From the NCBI RefSeq assembly GCF_001949145.1, contig NW_019091531.1, positions 201,825 through 263,824 on the forward strand: a DNA stretch of 62,000 bases, read 5' to 3'. Of this stretch, positions 38,756 through 50,900 are shown in pieces. This stretch comes from Acanthaster planci (taxonomy: Eukaryota; Echinodermata; Asteroidea; Valvatida; Acanthasteridae). The translations under genes and the position numbers were made by a program. The notes beneath the pieces are model-generated. The model saw only the letters and a list, made by a program, of their open reading frames with translations. It was not told the DNA's origin and did no database searches. Numbering within the stretch: the stretch's first letter is position 1; every line of letters begins with the position of its first letter.

Positions 38756-38911
38756 ATGCTACGGTGGATCGCGCCCTTCCCAAAGCAGTTTCAAATTTTC
38801 CTAAGTTTCGCTATGAAAGATATGATCGGCCGTAAAGTTCTTTCCGGAAATGTCATCACAGCGATGAAAATGTCTGCACAAAGTGAAGAGAGTGTGGCAA
38901 GAAATTACGAG
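38756..38911 (+). CDS. FPGS: FPGS exon 1, possible mitochondrial leader and internal start
   Basis: 52 codons from [12 protein letters not shown] to SVARNYE, donor GAG followed by GTAGGC. The first 35 residues have Arg/Lys, few acids and hydrophobic stretches, as expected of a mitochondrial leader. Methionines at residues 37 and 39 ([10 protein letters not shown]) sit where the cytosolic start lies in mammals (MEYQDAV). Upstream the DNA is open in another frame from 38620, so the exact start is inferred. Confidence 0.75.
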
Positions 38912-41900
38912 GTAGGCCTATGTAGGCCTATGTACATGTAATATTAACGTTACTGTTAGGCTACGTACGTGTACATCATTACATGATGTAGGCGATAGGC
39001 CTACATGTACGATACGTAACAAACACTCCCCATGTGACGTGTGTGCACATGAATGATGCAGAGCCATGCTACATGTACATCATAGCGTAGTCTAAGTACA
39101 ATGTAGATGGTGGTCACGAGTGGTTTGAGTCGAACCTTCGACTGCTGTTTACAAGAGTGGAGCTTAACCACTTAAGTTATAAGCTGCTGTGTAATTTTTA
39201 GTGATTGATTTTCATTTGCAATGACTCAAGTCTCTGTGAGCAAATGACTCAACTCCAATCTCTCGTGGAGACTCAACTTGAGTACAAGTTATAAGACTTG
39301 AGTGTCAAAAAATTTAAAAGCAAAATGCTAACCTGTAGCATGTAACACTAAGATGACTAACCCTGAACCAGACTTAAAATGCTTTCACTTAGTAATTGGC
39401 TTCGTCTTGGGCTTTGTTTCAAGCTACCCCTACCTCTGTCGCCACTCTGAACCCTTGAAAACTAAAAAAACAGGTTTCACCTCTGGATTTAAAAAGTAAC
39501 CCCTGATGTTAAAATTAGTGACCCAGATCTAGCCCCATCTTAGGACCCCAGAATAAGTGGACACCAAAGCCAATGCCGAAGCACCAAATTTAGTGACTCG
39601 TTACAACACTGCTAGGACCCCCTATGTCTGTGTTTTCAGGTCCCTAATTTTGCCACTTACCGTCAAGACGGATTGGTTTTCACATTAAGTGGTGAAATAA
39701 GGGATCTGGTAGTACCCTCACGGATGTTAGTAATGATTTGAGAATAAAATTAATGTAGCCAGCTCAGCCAGACCCACGCCATACTTACCCGTGCTTGACA
39801 TAACACTTTATGTACATGTACATGATGGACAAGACCTACAGTGTATGTCCAATGTCATGCTAGTCACTTCAGTTTCAGTTTGCCACCCCTAAGCACACGA
39901 CCAGTTTTTAACTGAATGGACACAAAGCCCTACATGTAGTACCATGCACACATTAATTAATGGAACGTGGTTGGGACACCAATTCAGTAGGTTTCAGTGA
40001 AAGGTGTACGTGTGTAGTGTACACTTGACATTTTTGATATTTTTTTTGCACGTGTAATTGTGTGGAATTAGAAATGCATGCGGCCAAGTTTCAACAGAAT
40101 GCGCACAAACTGCCACAAGGCTTGTGTGTGATATACTTGTACATGATGAGACCAACATATTTGAGGTCAGATACACCACTGCAATGGACTCCACCGGTAC
40201 ATCTCTTCAGTGACAGTGATTTGGGTAATTACAGAAATGAGGGGTCCAAAAGTGTGACATTTTTGTGTCCCTGTTACATATACATCTGACCTTTGTTATT
40301 TGACGTGGAAATATCACTGGAATTTATTTCAAACTATTACTGTTTGTTTGGCAGGTAATTTGCATTAATTCATCACTCTTGGAAATTAGAAAATGTGTTC
40401 TGAACTTGCAAAATAATAATATGTCAGGTGTGACAGGACCCCCCCGGACCCCTAATTTCTGGAATGACCCGTTTGCATTTTTATACCTGTACATGTACAT
40501 GTAGCTGAAGAGTAAACTGTGATGTGCAGAATCCATAATGCCACACAGTCTCAGTCACTAAATTGACATTGGTCCTTTTTGCGTCATCGTGAGAAAATAA
40601 TGTACTACTGTACATGTATATTTTTATTGTTGAGGTGGTCATTTCTTGGGCATCAAAACAGCCCAGTTTTACATACCAGTAGGACCACTGTGTATACATG
40701 TACAGATTTGCATACTGTTTCATTCCTAAAATAGGCCCCTTGTGTCAGATTCCTCATGATAATATACCACTGTTTGCATCGCAAACTGTGAGCCCATGCA
40801 TCAGCTGTCTCTTATCAGAAAGAATTGGACCACTGCCAGTTTTTATTATCAGGCAGTGCTGCAAATAACTGACCTGCCCTGGATCTAGATATTTGTCAGT
40901 GATCCTGTAAACAAACCAATATCATGTTCAATGGAGCCAACTGTACTTTTTTATCGTAATGCGTGCATCAAAAGAAGTTGATCATTTATATAGTACTGAT
41001 GAAGGCTGGATACAGTTTGAATCAGGCAAAGGATTTTTTGGGAGGAGGGTGTTTTATTACGAGGTCTAACTTATTTCTCTGGAGGTTTTTATTTCTTAAA
41101 ACTTATTTTATTTTTTGCTTCTTTTGGTACATTAATGAATGTTTATTTTGTATAGATATTGTGAATGTCAGCATTTGCATGTATTGTGCTTACACCTAAT
41201 TTCTTTATAAACAATAAGCCAATTAATAATAGACAAAGGAATCACAAAAAGTCAAGTTCTGAATTTCTATGTCATTTGTAAAGCTTTTCTATTTTTTTAC
41301 TCTGCTCACCTGTACACCCTATCTATTCACAAACCAGTTTATGCACATGCTTGACAGGGAATTATGGCAGAAAAAAGAGAGAGCAAGGGAGCTGTGTTGA
41401 AAATGAACAAAGTTGCCTTTTTGAACCACAAAATGGGGAGGACCACCTTTGTATGAAAGTACATGTACACTGACCTGCATGTATTTTCCTGGATGGATTT
41501 GTAAATTTGTATTCTCTGCTTTTGCTTTGAATAATCACTGTGTTGAGTTAGTAGCATACAAACAAAACACATATTTTTTCTTAACTTCAATGTGGGTTTC
41601 TAATCACATGGAAGGCTTTTTGACAAAGCCGTATACCAAAATTTATAGATGTTCCCACACCCTGTCAGAACTGTGGCTATGTTGCTTGTTTTTTTTTTTG
41701 TAGGAGGCTGTCCACAAATTGAACGCCCTGCAGAGTAATGCTTCGGTATTGGCCAGTGCAAGGAATAACAGGCTGAATGAAACTGCCAAAGGCAACATCA
41801 AGAAAGTGGAGGAATTCCTGCAAAGGGCTGGTTTGGAGGTAGGTTGGAAAATTCATCACTTTGATGCAGTCTGGGAAAATCCTTTATATGATAAAAAAAG

Positions 41901-44900
41901 CTAACTTGGAATTACAACAAAAGGTACTTGTTACTTATATTTTTAAAGCTGAAAGTGAGCTCTTTCTAGAGCTGTTCATGTAAAATGATAAAGGCGTTTT
42001 CGTAAAAATAAGTTTTACCTTTGCCCATGTGACCACTCTCCTTTTTGGGGGGATGTGTAAAAATTCTTTTGTTTGTGACGTACGAGTAACAATGAGGTCT
42101 GTAATAACATGACCAAAATTTCCACTTTTACATGAAATTGCCCCAAATTAAATAAATGTCACACAAAACTTATCGCAAGTTTCTGCTCTTTATTTGATGA
42201 GACGTTTTGTTGGAACAGTTGAAAAGAATTTGAGCAGTTCAACAAAGATTTGCCTCAGATTTTAAACGAGACAAAATACCAACTGAAACAAATGCAATTG
42301 ACAGTATAATAAAAGTTTTGTTCACGTACATGTAGTTGCCGAACAGAACGCCATTGCAATGTAGATCATTTTCAGTTTTCAAAATCAACAAGATACATCA
42401 TCCGCACTACATATGTGCAAGTTGTTAACCGAAATACCATTTTTTAAAGTATGTAGTTGAAGCTAATATATTGTACAATTCAATTCAATCTAAATTCAAG
42501 AACGTGCAGACATCCGCAGGTAATAAGTGAGCATGTTAATTGTTACATTGTATCCTGGATAGCTGTGTAAAAAACATACAGCTGGATAAACAAGATTTAG
42601 CATGCAAAATTTATCTGACCACTGTTGACGATCAAAACTCCAGACTTGGATAGAATTTTCAAACTAAACCTTTAGTTACAAATTGTTGCTAGTTCTTAGA
42701 TTGAAATACATATTTTGACTTCTTCATGTTCTCATAGGTTGAGCAGCTGGATGACCTGTCCATTATCCATGTTAGTGGTACTAAGGGGAAGGGGTCAGTT
42801 TGCGCTCTCTGCGAGAGCATGCTGAGAGCTAGCGGCTTCAAGACGGGCTTCTTCAGGTATCAGAGGCACTAATGTTTAATGTATGTACAATTTGGTTATC
42901 CTGATTGCGGAAACTTTCCCCTTGGTCAAACTACAATGTACCAGCACAGTTTTGCATAAGACAGTAAATTACGGACTGGGATTACAAAAAAGATTTCGGG
43001 ATGATACTCAACCCTACATTCATCGTAGCAGTCGTAACCCTGCTGTAAAGTAGATAGTTGATTTTGTTCACCATTTTGGAGAGTTTTCTTTTGAGAGATG
43101 GTCCATCATACATATGTACATTATTCAACACTTTTTGGGCAGCTCACCTCACTTGGTGGAGGTTCGGGAACGAATCCGCATCAACGGCACACCCTTACCA
43201 AGGGATGTTTTCACCAAGTACTTCACCACCATCTTTGACCGCTTGGAGGAGACTAAAGCATCCCACAGTGGTGAGATGCCGGCTTACTTCCGGTTTCTCA
43301 CCATTCTGGCTTTCCATGTTTTCCTCAAGGAAAAGGTATAAAGTTCTGTAACTTTTCCTTTGTTGTTATCAAGCTTCCTCTTTTTTGAATTTAGATTTTA
43401 AAAATTTGTCTGTCAGGTTTATTCCTGACATTTATACTTGACATTTGAGAAAAGGTATAAGCAAGAGTTATTTAGTTCGTATTCAATAACGATGATACAG
43501 TGCAGGAAGAATGAAAGGCACCACAGGTGCAAGGCTGTGACATGGTACATAACGAGATAGCTGATTGGCCAGAATGCACAGTTCCAGCTTGGTATCTGTC
43601 AGTGTTGTGGTCAACTCTCAAACTTACTTTTTGAGCACCAAGTGCTCTGCCAAATATTTAACTACCAGTGAAGTTAGGAGGGAACAAAGCTAAAGTACCG
43701 ATGCATGGACATTTGATGGTATGCACTAAGGTAAGATTACAAAGTAAAATGATGAATTCATACTTTCACTGTTTCATAAAAAGTAAGTTTTTAGGACAAA
43801 AGTACTCGAAAAGTACTTTGCCGAGTACTTTTCTCCTTTAAACTTACATTTTGCAAAACTGGGAGTGTCTGAAGTCTCACATTTAGTTTTTAATGTTAAC
43901 TTTTTAAATTTACCATCAAATGCCTTTTTACTCAATCTTTATTCCATCTTACCCAGTTTGATATTTGGCTGAGAACCTTGGTACTCGAAAAGTACTCAAC
44001 TATAACCCTGGTATCTGTAAGAATTTTTGAGGTTGTCCTACCGTCTGATTTGCTCGCACTGAGTGTGACCCGGTTGGAAACCATTGTAATAATTCTATGC
44101 CATGCTGAAATTTGATAAAACTTGTTTGAGTGAATGGGGACCAAAAATGTTCCTGAATACTCTGAAGTATTTTTTTTTTATCACTTGTCTTTTTTGGCAC
44201 CAGGTTGATGTTGCTGTTGTTGAAGTTGGTATTGGTGGATCCTATGACTGCACCAATGTTATCAGGTATTACCACCAGTCTGGTATTCCAATTCGGGCGA
44301 TTCACAATAGTGGGCCTCCAAAAGTTTGCTGCGCGTTGGCCAGTCACAACCCGCGAATTCTGTCGACCCTTTCCAAACTCGCATTGGGTTGACAGATTTT
44401 GCGCTCTGTGATTGGCCAAAGTGTTGCAAACTCTTGGAGGCGCACAATTGTGAAATGCCCGTATTATGCATATAGTTTGTTGAGACTGCCTGATGTTGAC
44501 CTGGGGATAATCACAGACAGATGTACAAACTGTCTATGTGCATAGAGGATATGGTACATGTAAATGTGTACCTTTACCTGATTCTATACTCTCCATTTTT
44601 TGCAGTCAGAATAAAGATGCAATAAAGATACATGTATATGTAATGTTCAAATAAGTCAAACCACTAAAAAAATACTCCCCAAAATGTTTTCCTAAAGTGC
44701 TCTGAGTTTGGTAATTATGTCGCTACTCAAAGAGACTGTTTTCTTTTTTTTTCTTACTGACCGGTTGGCGATGGCTTCTGTGCTTCTGTGCAATTTTTAT
44801 TTGTCCTGCAGTGAAAATTGTCAAGTTGCAGTATGCACATGCGTTGTTGGAACACAGAATGGGTTAATTTAACAGATAGAGATTTGTAGGAAAATGCCCT

Positions 44901-47900
44901 TAATGTTCATAATATCTATCTGAAGTCTTTCAAATAATCTCATATTTGGCACATTAAGTCCACGTTTTCACTTCCATTTTAATTCTTAGTGAGTTTCACC
45001 ACTGACGAAGGCGCGCATTAGAAAAAAAGGCCTTTTAAAGTTGAAGGAATTTCAAAAGTGAACCATGGTGTGACATTGAATTTCATTTTTGTCCCCCAAT
45101 AAGTAAGGAACATATAAAAAAAATCCAAGTACCATTTGAAGTATAAACAAAAAGCAGACTTCAAAAAGTCAGTTACCTACATACCGGGTACATGTACACA
45201 TTCGCTGTGATAGAAGCAGCAGCTTGATTATTATTCATATTAAATGAATTAGTTTTCAAATCATGCTACATGTACCTGAATTATTTATTAAATTCTAGTT
45301 GACAGCATGTGAAAGAAATATAGGTACTTTCATCATAATTCTTTCAAGGGACAAAAGAAAAATCAAGAGTTTCTCAACAAAACCGATAATGCTAATTGCC
45401 CATAGGATTATGCATGTATTTTAACATTATTAATAACAGTTGCCATAAGGTTTGAAAAGTCATTTTGACATGTTCTTGAATTAATACTCTTACTTCAGGA
45501 AGCCAGTTGTGGTAGGTGTAACTTCACTAGGATTGGATCACACCAGCATACTAGGGGAAACAATTGAAAAGATAGCATGGCACAAAGCGGCCATATCCAA
45601 GGTAAGAGTTCTAAAGGGTAGGTGTGCAGGGCATAGAAACCAGTTGACTTTTTGTATAAAAGTTTGCAAGTTGCCCCCGCTAGAAATCCTCAATTTTGTT
45701 TCACACTCTGACTATTTTAAGAGAATCTGTATCTTGTATATGGAAGGACCTGTTGAAATTTTAAAGGTCAAGGCAGTTCTGGGCAAAACCACCACCAGCC
45801 AATTTCACAAAATCCCTGGCAGTGAAGTAAGCCACTTGTTGTTGCATAACTTGCTCAAACAAAAAAGTGCTCAGTGTGTGTAAGCCAGCAACTTTGCAGA
45901 AAATGAAGAGGTTCCATTTCCTGGGATTCGGTTAAACTTTTAACTTTTGAAAGACTTCAACACTGTACTGAGCAATAATTCCTGATGCCTGTGATGTTAA
46001 CCATTAAAAGATTGTTCAGGTATTAAACAGGATTTTTTGTTCATTTCACTCACAGCCTGGCCGACCAGCTTTCACCGTGCCTCAGCCAGAGGGCGCCATG
46101 AAGGTTGTCAAGGATACAGCAATGGAATGTGGGGTAAGTATGAAAACCAATCACAAATTTGGCTGTGTTAATGAAATTGCTCGTCATTCATGCTTTCAAG
46201 ATTTTCTTAAAGGCAGCTGCAGGGTTCTCGTCATCAAATAAACAGAAACAACAGAATGTACATGGACAGAAATAGTGTAATTTTTCTCCCGACAGGCATC
46301 ATCAGTGGAGTGTGCACCAGACATAGAGAGCTACAGCTTCAATGGCATTGCGCTCAGACTTGGCTTGACTGGGAAGCATCAACACACAAATGCATCGCTG
46401 GCCTTGCAGCTATGCAAAACCTGGATAGAGAACTATCTGAAGACAACTGGGCATAAACACAAATGTATGTACATGTAGGTGCCACATATGACTGTGCATG
46501 GTTGTTGGGTCATTGCTTCCAAGTATCACAAGACCCTATGTGTTCATATTTCTTGTGTTTAAAACCCCTTAATGCCGGGATTCTTTTGACTGTGACTGCT
46601 GGGCTGCGGTATGCCCAGTATGCAAAGCCCTGTCCGGCAGCAGGCCCACATTGAAACTCAGGTGCTTGATGTATAGAATGTATGTGTCGTATGCACTAAT
46701 CCTCACACAAAGCCGCGGCTGTCAACACCTCTGGAGTGAAGGGGTTAAGAAAGTTTAGTTTCAGTTTTTATTTTGTTAAATTTTGTTTTGAGTTAGTGAG
46801 ACGATGTGTAATGGAGATCTGCTGGGTAGGGCCTAAGTAGTCAGGGCTTGACTGAGCTGGGGTAGCCACATAGGCCATTCATGGGTGACCTACAGTGGAC
46901 AAATCTGGGCTGGAATCTACATGTATCTTAACGCTAGGCAATGAGTTAACCGTGACAAAAGTAGCTGAAAGTTTGAATTTGTGTACAGCACATCTCATAA
47001 ATGGTAAATAAAAACATATAGACCTGGAAAGGGAATGTTGAAAAGCAGTTAGAAGTTGCAGCAGTTGTAAATATTAAACTGACTGCAGTGAACATGTAGG
47101 AAATGCAGAATATTCCATGAATAATTCCAGTCACTGCCTGTGTTAACACCTGCCGTAATTTTAAGAACCCAAATGCAAGATATGAATCCTGACGCATGCA
47201 CTGTAATATCAGTGTCGTTAGATTGTGTAATGTCGCTGGGCTACAGTTAAGTACCTTTATAAAAATTTCTTGCTCAATTGATGCTACCTCTAGATGGATC
47301 TGAAGTTCCACGCGGTGATACATTCCAACTCGTACTTGATTCCAACTCAACTATATCTGCAGCAGCTGATGTTGGCATGGCGACTGCCAAGCCTTTTGTT
47401 GTGCCTCCATATTTCATGAAAGGTAAGAAATGGCATCGAAAGTAACAACACAATTCAAGCTCTTGAGATGTTTGTGTTTTCACAACGCAACAAGAACGTC
47501 AAAATCTTGCCAAACAGACATTCCGAGATAAATGTGTTTGAAAATACCAGCCATTTCATTTTTGATCGCTTTTATGTTGCAGATCAAGGAATGTTTTACA
47601 GTCATGAAATGTAAGATTTGGAAAATACCAATCCATACTTACAGTAGTTGCAGGTATATTGTTTTAGTTAAACAGTTATTCATTAATAAAAGGTTTTTTC
47701 ACTTCATGAAAACCGGAAAACTTGGAGATTTTTTTTCTATTGCATTATACACACTTTTTGTCACCTCATGAAAGAATATGCGCTTGAAAATAATGTTACA
47801 TTATGTTACATTTCAACATGCATGCAGGCGTTCATACACAACATCTAGTTCTCACTTGTGTACACACCCATACTTATGCAGGGATTGTGTACATAGTCTC

Positions 47901-50900
47901 TAAGTTTGTCCTGCTAACGATGGTTGTTGTTTGTTCACAGTTACGAGGAGAGTAAACAAATTTTTTTTTTGCAACTGCATATTTGTTCTTTGGATCAAAG
48001 CTAAATGATGGGGAAAATTCCAGATTGAAAAATTGTTGATTTTTCAGGCTTTTGTCACTTCATGAAAACACGGACGAATTGTTGGAAGTGTTGGCAGGAG
48101 GTGTTTTGTAAATGAGGAAAAAACTAGAAATGACCTGTGTTGAATTAAAGCAAAATCACAAATATCTTAGGGTGTTTCCCTTTTCCTGTTGACGGAGAGC
48201 ATGCCACGTGGGTGGTTTCATGGCGCCGCTCAACAGTTAGCAGAAACGTTGTGTTTACTAGAGCAGTAAATTTTGTTAACTGTGGGTGCTACACATTGTA
48301 TGTCAGGGTAGTGCTTGGTATGGTTTTGCCTATGGTTGTGTGTGCATCTGAGATTTCCGTAGTTTTGTCACGACATTAAGCAACTTTTTCCTCCGAGGCA
48401 AGCGTATCTTTCCTTAGTGTTTACATGGTTTAGGGTCTTCATGAAATTCACTCAGCCTCCATTTGACATACAATTGTGTGCTCAGCAGCTGCCTGTTTTA
48501 AGCACATTCCAGGTACTACATATTAAGTTTTGTGCCATGTTGCATTGACTCTAAACTCGATAGGGACAATACATAACAATGACAATACATAACATAGGCT
48601 GACTGAAGCACTTGCTTTGTTCCTGAAAAACCTTCCCTTTCTAAAATACTGAACTGGCTCATTGCTATCCATGCACAATGCAACCAACAATTTCATATAC
48701 CATGCAGTCATGTTTACTCTATTCTGGCATCATTGCATTCTGTGCCGCATCATACAGTGTGCGCAAAGCATACACCATACCATAGATGTGGCTTGAATGT
48801 TTCCCCTAATACATTTTTCATGAAAGGATGTTTGTGAATAGAACTAAAAATATGAGGGAGCAGCAAGTACAGTACCAGTATGTTTAAAACCAGCTAGGGT
48901 CTACTGGTGCTAATGTCTTGGGCCTGGTGCATTATCATTCCCAGGTTCCTATCTACATGTTGATGTAGTTTTAAACATACTCGTGTAAAACTGTTCACTT
49001 ACACAGAATGTATTCCCATTACAATATCTGGTCTCCTGATTATAATACATGCTTTATTTCATTTACACATGTTCACTGGGAATGCATAGGAAGCTCACTA
49101 TAAATCTGATTTTGCTGAATCTTTGCAGCAAAACTCGCCTTGATTTTGCAGATGTGCTGTAAGGATAGTTCCATGATCAAAAGCAGAACTGGTATTTTGT
49201 ACAAGCCTGTCATACATAGTGTGGACCTCTGCACAAAAGAAGTCCTCATAATGCTGGGTACAATGGCATTGTGTGTACTTGCATATGTTCACACAATGTT
49301 CTTCCTTCTCTGAAAAACAGTTTCAGAGGCATTTTGGGGTCAAGGTTATCTGTGGCAAAATGAAGAGGAACAGTCCAGGAAATCATCATCAAAAATCTAG
49401 CTCCGAGGAGTTATACAGTGGGAGAAAAGGGATCATTTACATTAACCCCAGGAGAACAAAAGAATGTCCACACTTCATAATTATGTAAAACAATGGTGCG
49501 CAGTCGTGGCATACGTACCGTGGACCTCTGCACAAAAGAAGTCCACATAATGTAGGGTATGATGGCGTTGTGTGTGTGTCAAGTGGCCCTCAGGATAAAA
49601 GTGTGCTGCCTTCTGGATAATACTTTGCTGCCCTGAAGAAGTCGTTGGTTGCTTGCCATTGCCCCACACAGTATCACATTGTATAGCAGAAAATCAAGAT
49701 TATGCAGTTCTGTGATCATAATGAATTAGTGGAAGATGCATCAGCAATTAACTGACAAACTTCCATGATGGCACTTGTCAACATTTTCTAACGGTTAGTA
49801 CTGGAATATGCTGTATTGGGAAGATTCCATCCTACAGTGACCCAATGTGGATGAATCTAGTTTTTCAACCTATTTGTTCCAGGTTTGGAAGAGTGTTACT
49901 GGCCAGGTCGTAATCAGACAGTGAAGCGTGAGAATATGACATTTTACATTGACGGCGCCCACACTCCAAGGAGCATCCAAGCTTGTCAGAACTGGTTCAT
50001 GACAGCAGCCGAGGAAGAGGGCTGGATACTAGACCGACCAATCAAACGCATCTTAATCTTTAACTCCACAGGAGATCGTGATGAGTACAGTTTACTCAGG
50101 CCACTTGTAGTATGTATTTGTTATTCTCTTTTCTTGGTTTTGTTTCAGTTTGGATTTTGAAGATATCAGTAGAACTAAAAATGGATTTTTCTGTTCACAG
50201 TCACAGTTGTAGAAGCACTGTGCATTCCCTGCATGTAAAACCTGGAAGAAACAGTGCCAGGGAAAGATTAGAACCAGAAACACGCTGTTGATGGGGCCTT
50301 AAAAACATAGTTAGATCCGAAGTTGATGGTAGATACAAGTAGATTCCTAATCCTTTGCTGTGAGTGGGTCTGCAAAAAAGGGACGCTCACCCCATCTTTT
50401 GTGCAGGTGAGAGTCATGAACATAAGGCATAACAGCGAATTTATACTCAAAGTGTTAAGCAGGAAAGGGATGCCTGTAAGATACCTGTAAGATATCATGC
50501 CAAGAAGATGTTCTCCCTTTATTTCACAAAGGGCTGCCAATTTGACGGTGCTGCCTTTTGCCCAAATATCACTGGAAACACAGCCTCGGGAAACTCTGCA
50601 GGTATGTACATGCACTTCACTCATCGGAGTGATGTTTTGTTTGCACCTTTTTTTGTCAAGATCTGCTTTGCAGTGTTTATACATTTTGTAACTATAGATT
50701 CTTTTTCTCTGATTTATTGTTCATTGCATTCCTCCTGGTTCATTTGAATTTTTGTTTCAAACATTTACCCATTTTTTTTGTATTACAAACTTTGTGAATG
50801 CATAACCTACTTTGGGTAGCTGTTTTTCCTTTGTACATCATGGATGCAAAGGTGGTTGCACCATTACTTTTAAAAAACGTATCACAAACATTATTTTAAG

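Larger units (their letters stand above)
38912..41703 (+). other. FPGS intron 1
   Basis: 2.8 kb. Begins with a doubled gtaggcctat at the donor; holds a SINE head, a ctcaagtc/gacttgag inverted repeat (39226-39301) and MITE family B copy 2. Confidence 0.8.

Noticed and set aside
44000-44419. 139-codon minus-strand frame
   Set aside because: Overlaps FPGS exon 5 and a MITE on the opposite strand; shadow frame.
45602-45883. Extension of FPGS exon 6 through the intron
   Set aside because: Protein similarity to FPGS stops at 45601 at a strong GTAAGA donor and resumes at 46056.
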